Shown here piece by piece: positions 1 to 11,484 of a stretch of DNA of 64,000 nt. This stretch comes from Isoetes taiwanensis. Taxonomy: Eukaryota; Streptophyta; Lycopodiopsida; Isoetales; Isoetaceae. The notes below the pieces were generated by a model. It was not told the origin of the DNA, made no database searches, and saw only the letters and a program-made list of their open reading frames with translations. Location of the stretch: positions 12,439,751 through 12,503,750 of the forward strand of contig JAJEKV010000006.1 in the NCBI GenBank assembly GCA_021234155.1. The letters run 5' to 3'. How positions within the stretch are numbered: position 1 is the first letter of the stretch; each line of letters begins with the position of its first letter. Both the position numbers and the translations under genes were made by a program.

Positions 1-242
1 CTCAAACCGAGCTGTTTTGCAAAATCCGTTTTTCCAGGCCCTAAACATGATTTAACAAGCCCCCGCTGCCCGAGGCTGCTACAACGATTTCATATTGGCT
101 TCTCAGGTCCCCAAGAGCCTGAAGAACGATTCTAAGGCCAAACGTTTGCACCGTGGATGCTCCGAGATTGCTCTCAAGTTACGCTCTCTTAATCATTGCT
201 TGTGACCTCGAACCCAAACATCAAACTTAGGCTCGATACCAA
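1..242 (-). mobile_element. 5' leader of an LTR retrotransposon with tRNA-Met primer site
   Basis: This is the start of the internal part of a minus-strand LTR retrotransposon that leaves the window on the left. Positions 231-241 read GCTCGATACCA on the plus strand. Read on the minus strand, this is the complement of the 3' end of plant initiator tRNA-Met (GCTCTGATACCA) with one base missing. One base separates it from the LTR end at 243, the usual spacing for a primer binding site. The rest (1-230) is untranslated leader; no gag frame starts inside the window. Assigning the family would need the sequence to the left. Confidence 0.6.
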
Positions 243-679
243 TGTTACAACCCATGGAGCGGGCCAAGTTTGGCTACCATGAACCCCCTGGATTCCCCAC
301 TCCTCGAAGTCCCTTGGACTCCCATGCCAAACTTGTGTTGATCCCATGGATCAATACTGCAACATCGTGCAGTTCTCTAATCGTTCCCAGAACGATTCTT
401 CATGGCCTCCCCTTCTTGAGATCCATGATCTCTTATATAGGGTACCTACTCTTGTGGCATGCTGCCACATGTATGCATGCATGCATATGGACTCTTGGAG
501 TCTCCTTATGCCACTTGTCCCTTAAACCTCTAATCCTTAGGTTTAATGGTCCTATGACCTAGGGACCAACATATGCATATAACATATGACTTAGGGCCTA
601 ACCTATGTTCGTAACATAGGAGTGGGGAATCCAGGGGGTTCATGGTAGCCAAACTTGGCCCGTTCCATGGGTTGTAACA
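243..679 (-). mobile_element. 5' LTR with 61-bp inverted ends
   Basis: A 437-bp unit begins TGTTACAACCC on the minus strand and ends GGGTTGTAACA, the TG...CA form of an LTR. Its first and last 61 bases (243-303 and 619-679) are inverted copies with a single mismatch, far longer than normal LTR inverted ends. A TATA-like box (TATATAA, minus strand, about 433-441) sits centrally, as expected at the U3/R border, and a primer site adjoins position 243. The alternative is a 437-bp foldback or MITE, but the TATA box and primer site favour an LTR. The open frames crossing this stretch have no coding likeness and reflect the inverted repeat. Confidence 0.6.
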
Positions 680-1741
680 GGTATACATGCAAAGGGATGG
701 ATAGGAGTATGAAAAGGGATTTTCTATTAGAACAGTGGTAAATAAGGAGTTTCGACCTGACCCTATCTTTGCAACATATCCAATATACATATAGGTGAAT
801 CCCTCGGTGCAGTAACAACAACAATGCAGCCATATGAGTCCAAATTGCTCTATCCCATTTGTATAGAAAGAATTTGGTTCTAAATGCTTCTCATGATAAG
901 AGATGACCCGACTCATACCAGACTGCTTATACTAGCTGCTACCCATTGTCACTGTGCCTTTGGATGAAGAACAACACTCAAAGACACATTCTCTGGAGTA
1001 TCCTCCAAATGAATCCACTAGCATGGAGTAGAAAACTGAAGATATGCCTCAGGATTGATATGGAAAAGAGACATGTCAGTGTCCCAAGTAGCAAGCAACC
1101 CCTTTAGGAGGAGCTTAATGGCGGTCTTATGAAATGGAAGACAATGCTGAATTGACTAACCTTAAACCAGGAGAATCATTCTTACTAATGAGAATCCTTC
1201 AAATAAACTTGGATATCATGATCTTACTTTGGAGGTGAAAATCCAATATACCAAGAATACCTACCGCTTTTAGGTCTGATACACTTCAACTAAGCTAGCT
1301 TGACCACAACTCCTTCCTCATTTACTTATATGTACAATCTCCTCCATCTTCCCTTTGTGGGACTAGTAGAGCAGATGCCATGTAAACATGAGTATCACAA
1401 AGAACACATTTAGCTGTTGAAATATAAATATACTGACTAAACATAATATTTCAAACAAAGAAGGTGGTTCAACACTTAGCACACAAAAGGAAAAACGTCT
1501 GTATACAAGACTTTTATCAACGAGCACCAACCCCAAATCAGTGCCGTAATTAGTGGGCGGTGGTTAAACGGTAGACTACTATTCTTAGTCTCACCCGTTG
1601 TATCTATATTCATTGTACATTATGTACTGTAACAATGCTAAGAAGTAGAGATTTTATTTTTTATTGCTTTTCTTAATAGAGTTGTGCTTCTTTCTATCTC
1701 TTGAGTCAATCTTGCGGGGTTTGTGCTAGTTTTGCACTAGT
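680..1741. other. Intergenic DNA without recognisable content
   Basis: No frame with family resemblance, no long repeat and no RNA gene could be seen. Short open frames overlapping the left LTR extend into it but are not supported. Confidence 0.5.
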
Positions 1742-1957
1742 TCAATTATTAGCTACAGTGATTCTACTAGGCATGGATAGTCTAGATGTATTCCACCAAA
1801 ATAAGTGCTTCTGCAGTCCTCTAATAATTTTATCCCAAGCATCTGAAGCAGAGACATGGATTCCAACAGGGATACCAAGTGACTTCGTGGTCTTACCATG
1901 CAGCAAAACCTTCAATAGATAGTCCAAAATACAGGGAGGAATGGGACGGTCCAATTA
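1742..1957 (-). pseudogene. LINE reverse transcriptase relic (C-terminal RT part)
   Basis: A 70-residue minus-strand frame carries LGIPVGIHVSASDAWDKII followed by GLQKHLFWW and a LS-x3-RIT segment. The same order and spacing occur in the large LINE of this window at 17,562-17,780 (LGIPVGI, then WD, GLHKHLNWW, LSLAGRIT). In plant L1-type LINEs this segment lies between the RT catalytic core and the C-terminal zinc-knuckle domain. No other LINE domain adjoins it, so it is a small, old fragment of a related but distinct element. Confidence 0.75.
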
Positions 1958-2786
1958 TAATGAGTTAAATGAGATTTAATTTATGTGTCTCATGTTAAAT
2001 GTTCGATTCAAATTCATCATCTCTTACTTGAACAAAGAATGTGAACAATTAGTTCCCTATGTGAATGCTAATCTTTGTTAACGGGCAATTTCTTAGGTGA
2101 ATGCTAGATCTATTCCTGTCAGCATCCCAAAGAACATGAGTCACATTGATAGTCTTGCGCCATGCACATTATTAAGTTCAAATGATAGCAAAATGGCGAG
2201 ATGCTCATGGTCAATATTCGAAGATGGAAGCACAATCATCACATGTCATGACATATATTCATATGTGCCACGTAAATGGCATTGTATTGCATGATGAAAG
2301 TTTGAAATAGTGTCCAACAAGATATCATTTATGACATCAAAAGAAAAAAGGCTACAATAGTCTTGAAGAGGCTAACTTGTTGGGTTATAGCTTTTGTCAG
2401 ACTAGGGTTATGAATTTTTAGACCCATCTCATACATTTTCTCATATGGCTTTTTATCGTCCATGTATCCAAAATAGTTTGTGGGATGAATACAAAAAAAT
2501 AAAAAAAAAAGAAAAAAGAAAAAGTAAAAAAGGAGAATAGTATAGCCAGTGTTATGTAGGATTAAAAACCCTCGCCCCCCAAAAGCTTTTAGAGGGAAAA
2601 TGTCTGATAGTAATAAAACCTACCAAAAATATTTTAAGATCAATGTATTTACCCTGGATGTAATTTTGCACATCACTGGGGCACTTCTAGTCTAGACTAC
2701 AAGATGTTGGGGCGGCCACCGGAGATGTCTATAGAGGCATATATGGGGATTAGTTAACGCGGAAAATAATCAGCTTTAATTCTCAA
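1958..2786. other. AT-rich intergenic DNA with an A-rich tract
   Basis: No gene was recognised. Positions 1,945-2,020 contain a weak tRNA-like B-box (GTTCGATTC), possibly a decayed SINE. Positions about 2,495-2,535 are A-rich (A/G only) and could be a retroposon tail. Neither is strong enough to name. Confidence 0.4.
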
Positions 2787-2814
2787 CTAGTTATGGTGCC
2801 CGGCGTTGCCGGGC
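2787..2814 (-). mobile_element. Helitron 3' terminus
   Basis: On the minus strand the sequence forms a perfect 7-bp hairpin, GCCCGGC-AAC-GCCGGGC (2,798-2,814 on plus). Seven bases follow, then CTAG at the end (2,787-2,790), then T. A short GC hairpin a few bases before a terminal CTRR followed by host T is the hallmark of plant Helitron 3' ends. The element would extend to higher coordinates. I could not find its 5' TC end, nor any Rep/helicase coding sequence, so it is a non-autonomous copy or a truncated end. Confidence 0.6.
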
Positions 2815-3226
2815 TTAGTTACCATTTGAAGAGGTGGTTGTTTCATTATTGGCTAGAATAGGCAATATGGGTTGGAGGGGGTAGAGGTATTTTAAGAAAC
2901 TCACAATGTAACATTGAACCTGAAGAAACCCCTTTATTTAGACCTGTGCTTCATGAGATGGCTCATACATTTTTGTTGCTCGGAGTAACATAATCTAGTT
3001 GATAAGAAAAAAAAAGTTCGAAAAGATTGGAATTGGTCCATATCCCCTTATTTTCAACAGAATCCTAGCTGGAAGCATGCATGTACTATGATGTGCTTCC
3101 CCATAAGTATCCGGCAACCAGGTGTGCAAGGGAAAGATTGCTAGTCTCACAGCATAAGCTATAGGGAAGCTTCAGTATAAGACTATCTCTAAAATACTAT
3201 GTATACGATTTATTAACTAATTTTTG
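2815..3226. other. Probable body of the Helitron or intergenic DNA
   Basis: AT-rich, with no coding likeness. It probably belongs partly to the Helitron ending at 2,787, whose far boundary is unknown. Confidence 0.3.
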
Positions 3227-3345
3227 AGAGTCCAATTTTGCTTCATCATGATAATGCAAATTAAACCTTTTGCATCATGATCATCATGATCATGATCATG
3301 ATGATCATGAGAGTCCAATTAACTTCATCATGATCATGACCATCA
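3227..3345. repeat. Direct repeat enclosing a 36-bp perfect palindrome
   Basis: The phrase GAGAGTCCAATT followed by a CTTCATCATGAT-like stretch occurs twice, near 3,227 and 3,309, so a unit of about 80 bp is duplicated. Between the copies, 3,275-3,310 is a perfect palindrome made of ATGATC/ATCATG units. It probably arose from a short CATGAT-type repeat that expanded in both orientations. Confidence 0.75.
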
Positions 3346-3827
3346 GATGTACAAATACCTTTTCTATATACAAAATAAAACCAAAATATTGATAAATAGC
3401 TTCATTTCCAACCAGTGTTGTTAGGCTTGTTAAGCTTTTGCAATTTCGTTGTTGAAATTTGTATTTTGAATGGTAGTCGATGGGTTTTTGCTTTTAGATG
3501 GTTACCCCAATGCAATGGCCTAGTCACTTTTCTCACTTCCATAGTAGTTGGTGGGTCACCCCATCCCAATGGCCTAATCACCCACCTACTTGAGTCTACA
3601 TTTGTTATACATCATTCTATTGTTTTTGGAAGTGTAGTTGCTCGATAATGAATACAATCAATCAATGAAGGAGTGTGATTCATTCAATTGGACATGAACA
3701 TGCAACATTTATGTTTTTAGTGTATTTGGTATCATGTGAAAGTATGCTCATCCTTTCCTCTTTCCTGTTTGGACTTGGATGTCCTAAGATTACATATTAA
3801 AATGAAGATAAATTACAAAACTTAAAT

Positions 3828-4450
3828 TTCCATTTACATTATCAATGCTATCCATCTCCCCTAACTAACAAAAAAGAACATGGCATAAGATGCTTACAAA
3901 TTGGTGAATGGTTGCCAAAAATGTAGAAAATGGTTTTACTATTAAAATTTACAGATATCATATTACCCTACATCATAAATGCTAAAGAGATACAATTTTA
4001 CTGCCAAGAACTTTAAATTTTACAGATATCTTATTACCCTACATAAGTAGTTGCCTATATCATAAATGCTATAGAGATTGGAACTTTGGCGCCGAGTTAA
4101 AGCATTTTGTAAGAGTACCCATGGGAAATCAATGTCCATTTATATTATTAATGTTATCCACCTCTGCTTGTCATCTACTAACAAAAAAGAGCATGGCATA
4201 AGATGTTTACAAATTGGTGAATGATTGCCAAAAATGTAGAAAATGGTTTTTTACTACAAAAATTTAAAAATTTAGAGATATCATAATACCCTACATCGAG
4301 ATACAATTTTACTGCCAAAAACTCCAAATTTTACAGATATCTTATTACCCTACATAAATGAGGTAAAATAAAATTTATGGATCATATTACCCTACATAAA
4401 TGCTATAGAGATTGGAATTTTGGTGCCGAGGTACCATGGAAAATCAATGT
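3828..4450. repeat. Tandem duplication of about 310 bp
   Basis: Two adjacent diverged copies (about 3,828-4,133 and 4,134-4,450) share, in the same order: a CATTTA(C/T)ATTAT start, a GGCATAAGATG stretch, ACAAATTGGTGAATG, a TTGCCAAAAATGTAGAAAATGG stretch shortened here to its core ATGTAGAAAATGG, CAGATATCTTATTACCCTAC, and a closing GCTATAGAGATTGGAA and GGAAATCAATG. There is no coding content; this is local duplication in intergenic DNA. Confidence 0.8.
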
Positions 4451-5100
4451 CACAAACATGATGGCTTATCTTCGCAGAGGAAAGCACCATTGCAAAAAAT
4501 TGTCTGTAGCAGCAAGATAGCAAGATAAGCATTATATCAATGCAATCTCAATGAAGTTATATTCGCTACTGGAACCTCATGCTATATGAATCTGAACTGC
4601 ACGTTTAACCAATGAACCAATGACTTCTATAGACGTTTAACAAATGATTGATCCTTGTAGGCTCCGCTATTTATTTGTTGCGGTTTAGAAATTGGCTGAA
4701 ACTTTTAAAGCACTCAATGATCCTGCATTTATAGAACTAACAAATTTGCTTTCCTTGAGGCCCATAAGTACAATTAAATATGAATTGAAGGTTAAATTCT
4801 TTTTGCAAGGAACATATTAGTTAGTATGTTACGGAACTTTCTTTGGGTTACGTTTCTCTTGTAAAGATAAATGTCACATAGGTAGATATGTTCAAAACAT
4901 AGATAAGAAATGTGGTTATGCATCTGACACGCTACAATGCTGTAGTAGGAGAGAGAACTTACATTCTTAATTATTTTAACTGGAGAACCATCATTCATGC
5001 TGTTCCTGCTATTCTAAGATCTCATGGAATAATATTCCATGTCCCCTAAATGGCCTTAATATATTCAAATTTGAAAAGCAAACATGTATTCCAATTGAAC
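4451..5100. other. Intergenic DNA without recognisable content
   Basis: AT-rich. No coding frame, RNA gene or element boundary could be supported. Confidence 0.45.
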
Positions 5101-5303
5101 ATACAAAGCTAGCTCTTCCACAAAAACTACATAATCTTATGAATTATATAATACTGAACGATAATCAAGCTGCATACAAACGGTGGCAGAACTCCATGAC
5201 AAACCTAGGCTTTTCCACAAAATTTACATAATCCTATCAATTGAATAATATCTACCGGCAGTCAAGCTGTGTACAAATAGTGGCAGAACTCCATGACAAA
5301 ATT
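5101..5303. repeat. Tandem duplication of about 100 bp
   Basis: Two diverged copies share CTTCCACAAAA/CTTTTCCACAAAA, TACATAATC(T/C)TAT, a CAAGCTG-x5-ACAAA segment and GTGGCAGAACTCCATGACAAA. The second copy ends at about 5,300. No coding content. Confidence 0.7.
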
Positions 5304-8300
5304 CAATATAAGATAGAACGTGCATGTCCGCATATTCATATCCAGCCAAACATGTTTTTGCACATCCCATAAATTGATCAGCATAGGCAGGAGTGTGGTG
5401 CATGGAAGAAACCCCGCTTGATCTTTGCTCACATCTAGAAGCCAGGGCATGGCTTAGAAAGCCTATTTTGCATATCAAGATCATCTCTACTATATGGTTT
5501 ATGATATGCTCCACATCTAAAAGCGTTGATAGCTTACAACTATAACCCTATCCCGCATATCCAACTAAGCCCCATTCTCGAGAATCACAATATATATTTC
5601 ATATCACGTAACTTCGGCCAAAAACGAAATTGCTCTCATAGATATCCAACTCTTGTCATGACAAAGAACATAAGATCTAACAAAGAGAATAATAGCTAAC
5701 CAATTCTAGCATGTCCAAAATACATTGCTATCTTTTGCATAACACCTCAACAATTGTTTAATGTAGTATTGTTTCCTCTAACAAATCAAATTCAAAGATA
5801 TGGGCAATAACCATTACCTCAAGTAAAAGTCCTGCCTAAATTGATTTGCCTCTAGCATTTGCAAAAGGTGCATGTCTTTGTTTTTGAACCAAAGATCATT
5901 AACCAACTAAGGGCAGTGGCAGAATAGAATGTAGGCAAGTATTCATAACCATCTTGTAACCTACAACTTGTTGCCATAATGCCTCTGAATTCCCTGCTAA
6001 TGAGATTCGGCTAAGGGCCCTAGACATGGAAAACTTGATTTACAATCCTAGATCATGGAACTGCATGGATCTAAGCTCTTTATTAAGATAGTGATCCAAA
6101 CACGACCAGCGGGAGTAGCTTTTTTATAGCTCAATGGAAGTGATTTATCCGCTTCTAATGTGCCGCTAATATCACGAATAGCACCTTGATATTAGCTAGA
6201 ACCAAAAAAAATTAGGCCAACAAAAGAAATTAAGGCGACTTAGCATAGCTCCATAGAAATATTATACGTAAAATGCTTTGTCATATGCAAAGATTTAAAA
6301 TGTGAATATTCATTTGTTTTACTTACGGAGTGCACAATTTGTTGCCTTACCTCGAGAAGACAACCTCCGGTGGTGAAGAGGACTTGATTGGTATGCTCTA
6401 CATCGGTTTGTTACCCTTCCCTCGAAAGTAGTAGATCGATGCACAAAATCCATCGGTTAAAATAGATAAAATACTTACAGTTCGAAAACATCATTTATTG
6501 TTGTGATTTTGTATTTAGAGCATGAAAAAGTCCATCAAATGACCTATGACACCTCCAACATGTATAATCGCTAGAAATTCAACCTATAAAAATCACAACC
6601 AATAACCAAACATCGGGTTTTACCTTGGGAAGGTATAAAATCTTGCAAGAAGATGTGGGCTAGGGATGGACATGAACTTATGCAATCAAGAAGTCGTGCC
6701 TACCACAAACAATCCAAGAAACCGGTCATAGTTAAAAGGCGATGGAACTCCGAGCCACCAGCAGGAGAGTCTTGCCCTCTTCAAGCCAAACACTTTTTCT
6801 TAATCGGATACCTAAAATACATATTTGCGAGGATCGAGGATGCCATAACCAAATTTCCGCCAAGAGCTACAAACTACCAGATTATCGAAGGCTCATGCAA
6901 TCTAGAATGCAATTGGGGATGTTGCTAAGACGCATATGTGGCTTGTAAGAAGCCGGTTTTTGCAATAAACGGCAAGGCATTGAACGGCAAAAATCAACCA
7001 AGGCCCTCTTTGCGTCTTCAACATTCGTGGCATGCATTTGAGATAATAGATGGGGTAGAAAAATCTGTAATTTAAACCATGGATTAACAACGAAGCAACC
7101 GAATCATTAAAATGCGTGCCCGACTCGGCCATACATGCAAAACCTCTATATAAGCCTCAAACAAGAGACATTAAGAAAACTCAAATCGTAAGAATCGATT
7201 TAATGCTAATGCAAAGGCTAAGGTTCCGCATGCCGCAAAAAAATCAAGGCGGAATTGCGCGAGGTAGTAGTAAGAAAATATCTTTTTCCGTCCTCCACGC
7301 TCCAACAAAACAAGGCGTAATTGTACCGGATATAGTAAGAAGAAAAACCATTTTCCTCTCCTCCACATGTCTCTCATGCGTCATCGAAATCCATCTCAAA
7401 AACCAGAAATCGTACTAAAAAACCTTTCTCCGATTTTTGTAATACCGAGAATAATTTCCGGTGGCTAAAACCCATAAAACCTAGGGAAATCAACTAAAAA
7501 AAATCCTAAAAGTTTTCCACTTGTCGGAAAAACCGAATTTAAACAATAGGATAGGATAACAAAGAAAGTTTTCATGTACCTGAAAGGATAGTTATTAATC
7601 TATATGTAAATACTTACAAATAGGTACAAGTAAGTTTGATAAGTTCGCTTCTCATTCTTGCAAATTTATTATTTGATAATTATCGTGTATGTGCTCGGTG
7701 TTTATATGTTAACACATAGTTTGTAAAATAAAACTTGCCTCTCAAATGGCTCTTAGACAATAAACTCCAGGATTGCAAAACCAGATATAGGTTCATAGAT
7801 ATATATTTCCCTTTGGGTCTATAGTGCACGAACAATAATAGAGACGAGCAGGTTGATCTTGACATGGCATCCAGTTCAATGAGAGTGACCTGCAAGGGAT
7901 CAGTTGATGTTCGACATTTGTTTTGTTATTTGTTTTGTTAGGAAGGCAATGCAGGAGAGATCTGGAAATCAGGCTTGCATGGAATAAAAAAATATCTGTA
8001 TGCAATGTAGGGGTAGCAGTGTAGCATATTTTGGGAAGAGCCAGGGAAAGGGTAGAGGTCAGAACCTAGAAGCAGGACATGGTGTTGTCATGTTGTCCAA
8101 CTGCATGTTGACAATAGTGGCAATGTTGGAAGAAAGATGCTAAGATTCATGTCAAAAAAAAAAAAAACGGGGGATTTGAAAAATAAGGTGTAAGATTCAT
8201 GTCTATTGGAGGCCTGAAAGTCCAACAAAAAAACAAGGTAAATATCTTTGCTAAATGTGATAGTTAACTCCAGTCCAAAGGAGGAGATAACGGGAGCCAT

Positions 8301-9085
8301 GAACAGCCTGGCTATACTACACCACGGATCCGCCCAACGAACGGTCCAGAACGGCAAACCCTTGTGGGTTTTAACGCGGCTATGGAAGGAGGCAAGGAAA
8401 CGAAGTAGAAGGAGCCGGACTAGAACACGAAGAAGCTGTCAGTGAGGACGGATCTGTTCAAGGATTGGGCGGATTGATGGGTCCCTTTTGTTCGCCCCTG
8501 TTTTTCTAGTCCAAAGTGCCCAATTATGTCTTATCTGCTGCGAATTTCTGAATCTTGAAGTCAAAAGCTCACAGCTATGGCGCATTAGTCTATCCCAACA
8601 ATTCCGGCTTCCCATTCACACAAACTGTATCGATATGGTCGGAATTGGGCGAATTCGAAACTTCCCCTGTTTTATACGGCCGGACATGGTCTTCGCCTTT
8701 GGGTTTTAAAAAAAGGCTTTGAATCGGTGCCCATGAAACGCGTGAAAGGTAAAAATTTGAAAAAATTGCAGTAGAAACAGGCGAATTTAATGCCAAATCG
8801 TGCTTTATTTGGAAGTTTAATCGGTTTAGGCAAGGGGATTTGTTTGATAGCAAAGCGCGTGGTGAAATAATTATTTTTACCGCTGCAACAAGTTTTTTAG
8901 TTCTGGGTTGCTTTCTCAGATTCTTGGACAGAATACAGCTCTTAAGGAGGGTGACACTTCGGCGAGACAGGGGCTGATAAGTCAGATCACATTTTTCCCT
9001 TTGCAAGGCCGCTTTGATCCGATAAACTTTTTTCACTATTTGGGCTCTGATCAGATTGCCGCTGTTGCAAAAGAGAAGCTAGGCT
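5304..9085. other. Intergenic DNA upstream of the aquaporin-like gene
   Basis: I recognise no gene in these 3.8 kb. Near 7,242-7,370 a segment of about 65 bp occurs as two weakly similar tandem copies (AAGGCGGAATTG.../AAGGCGTAATTG...). An A-run lies at about 8,155-8,166. The last few hundred bases probably contain the promoter and 5' untranslated region of the gene at 9,086; I could not identify a convincing TATA box. Confidence 0.4.
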
Positions 9086-10453
9086 ATGGCGCAACCGGTC
9101 CAATACGAAATTACCCACAGCGGAGGCAGTCCTACTCAGCGCCACAATGCAAGAGCTTTTTCGACCGTTCAACTCCGGCATACTTCGAGGTAATCTTGCT
9201 GTCAAAATCATGTGATTCTTTTTTCGTGGGTACAGATTTTCTTTATGAATCTTGTTCTTGGTGGGTATGTTCTTTAAAGAATCTGTTTCTTGAGGGTTGA
9301 TTGAATCGTATTTTTGTTCTTGGCAGAAACCAGCACAGCAGAGAATCAGGTTTGGAGCAGCATAGCGATCCAGATCTGAAGAAAGATTTGGACCGCCGGA
9401 GACATTGGGAGAAAAGATCGAGAGTCTGCTCGGGCTACAGGACTTTGTGAATCCAGAGGTGAGGAAAGCAAATGCATGCAAATTTTTGGATGAAACAGAT
9501 GGGAGTAAAATTCTTTTCAAGGCCCAGAAACAAAATCGAAAAGCTAAATCGATCGGGCGGTGCAGGTATGGAAGAAATCACTGATAGAATTCGCGGGAAC
9601 GATGGTGTTCGAATTCGCAGCGATAGTGGGGATAATAACCTGTTTGGAGAACGGATTTTCGCATCCAAGAGTTGCAGCGGCGGTGGCGTACTGGCTAGCA
9701 TGGGCGTTTGCATCAATTGGGGTATCAACGATCTGCGACGGGCATCTGAATCCGACATTTTCCTTCGTATCAATGCTGGCCGGAAATGCATCCCTAGTCC
9801 GGGGCCTGTTCTACATGGGCGCCCAATGCAGCGGAGCAATTCTGGGCGCTTACGGAGCGAAAATAGTTCTGCTCAAATCCGTCGCCCAAAAACATGCAAT
9901 GGGCGCCTGCTTACTTGGCCCAGAAGGCACCGCTGCAGGATTTGAAGAATCCCAAGCTCTGCTCGTCGAATTTGGGTTTTCATTTCTGCTTATCTTGGTC
10001 GCATTTCCGGTGGCTCTGGAGCCCAGAAATTTAATCCAAACCGGACCCATTGTAGCATCCTTCGTCGTGGGCGGAGCTCTGGGATTTCTAAGCCTGATTT
10101 CTTCGCTTCTGAGATCTGATTATCCTGGCGCAGGGATGAATCCGGCCCGATGCTTGGGCCCTGCTGTGGTGCGCGGAGGCGTGGTTTGGGAGTGCCATTG
10201 GGTCCACTGGGCAGGGCCGATTCTGGCAGCCATTTTGTATGGGATTCTGTACCATCTGTGCATGAGCAAAAATTTCGAATCCCCGAACGAAGAATTTTTG
10301 CCGCTGCAGCATATCCCTGCTCCCCCTTCTCCTCCCGAACGCAGAATGGACGTTTTCCTCCATATCAAGGCTATGATGCAGCGCAGTGAAAGCGAGAGAG
10401 AGAAACGCCGATCTCGCCCCCTCGTCGAAGAATGTAGCATTGAACAGGCTTAA
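9086..10453 (+). CDS. Aquaporin-like MIP channel, three exons
   Basis: This encodes a major-intrinsic-protein membrane channel, expected to pass water or small neutral solutes. My model: exon 1 9,086-9,189, exon 2 9,374-9,458, exon 3 9,566-10,453, giving 358 residues. The start is ATG 9,086; donors are GTAATC and GTGAGG, acceptors ATCCAG and GGTGCAG. Exon 2 joins exon 3 in frame through LLGLQDFVNPE-VWKKSLIEFAG, at the first helix. The first pore motif is NPT instead of NPA (GHLNPTFSF, Asn about residue 125). The second is canonical NPA (GAGMNPARCLGP, Asn about 255) and keeps the selectivity-filter Arg. After helix 6 comes an unusually long, basic C-terminal tail of about 64 residues. Helix 3 (LFYMGAQCSGAILGA) and helix 6 (HWVHWAGP) are closest to PIP-type aquaporins, but NPT and the CLGPAVVRGG context suggest the uncategorised PIP-like/hybrid group. 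Family certain; subgroup and exon 2 acceptor inferred. Confidence 0.85.
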
Positions 10454-11368
10454 ATCCGACCTCCTGATCGATCTAATCCTCTCTATTTCCGCTTTCTGCT
10501 TGCTTTCTGCTTGCTAGAACAGATTATTCATACTCCAGAGATGAAACCTAGATCATCCGGCTCACATCTACACCGCCCAGTTCCTAAAACAGTCTGATTC
10601 ATGCTTCACACATGAAATTTTAGATGATTCAGATGCTGAGACAGACTACCTCATGCTCAAACACAGAAATTTTAGATTATCAGGTCGAAATGGTACTTCA
10701 TCTGCCTGAAATTTACAGGACCCACATCAAATCTTACATATTTCTGATCATCCAGTTGAATTGTAGAGGACCCAGACTAGGATTTTAGATGACCCACATG
10801 AAATTAGGCTTGATGTATATATGATTATGGGTCTGGCGAAGATCAGATGAATAAATTTACTGCCAGGATGTAGTATTATTTACTGAAAGATGTATTGTTT
10901 GATCTGCCAGCCAGGGCGTGTGGAATTGAATACTAAATTAAAGAGGATATGGATGGAAATAAATTGGGCGTCAGTTGAGTTGTGTTTATATTTGCTGGGT
11001 GGTTGGCCGAGAGGCCTGCCTTTTGTCTACACTAATAAATGGTTTCTATGCATGATGAATTCGTGTGTCAGTTTACATTATGCCTTTGTTATCTTGTGTC
11101 CCTGTATCATTCAGTTGTTTGCATGCCTGTCTTTGTATAACTGTTGGCCTTAAATTCTTATGTCAAATCTCTTGGCCTCCCAATCCTAGGTCACATATTT
11201 TATTTACTGGTGCCTGTATATTTGTTTTTTAGCATGTCCCCCCTTGCCCAATAATGCACTTTGTTCCTATCTACCACCTAGCTTATGTCCAGTACCAATA
11301 AATAATTGGGTCCATTTCTAACTTCCAACCTCGCCCTCAAGTTTTATAGCTGAGACCAGATCTCAGCC
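10454..11368 (+). other. 3' region of the aquaporin-like gene and flanking DNA
   Basis: This holds the probable 3' untranslated region. An AATAAA at 10,850-10,855 is the best poly(A) signal candidate. Between 10,600 and 10,800 the phrase GAAATTTTAGAT and close variants recur several times, a decayed short tandem repeat. No further gene was recognised. Confidence 0.45.
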
Positions 11369-11430
11369 GTTGGTTGCGGTGGTGTTAAACACATTGAAAG
11401 TTGGTTGCGGTGGTGTTAAACACATTGAAA
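11369..11430. repeat. Perfect 31-bp tandem duplication
   Basis: The unit starting GTTGGTTGCGGTGGTG and ending ACACATTGAAA occurs twice in a row, at 11,369 and 11,400, with no differences visible. This indicates a recent slippage event. Confidence 0.9.
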
Positions 11431-11484
11431 ACGCACGTATTTTGTTAGCCATAAACACCTTGCATGTTATTAAAACCACCATAA

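Noticed and set aside
242-916. Plus and minus frames of 76-128 codons at the left edge
   Set aside because: They cross the LTR inverted ends; the shared peptide is just the inverted repeat read twice.
1945-2030. tRNA or SINE candidate with GTTCGATTC B-box
   Set aside because: No acceptor stem, weak A-box and no clear tail; too degenerate to call.
9435-10440. Several long frames overlapping the aquaporin gene on both strands
   Set aside because: They are shadows of the third exon; only the MIP frame has pore motifs.
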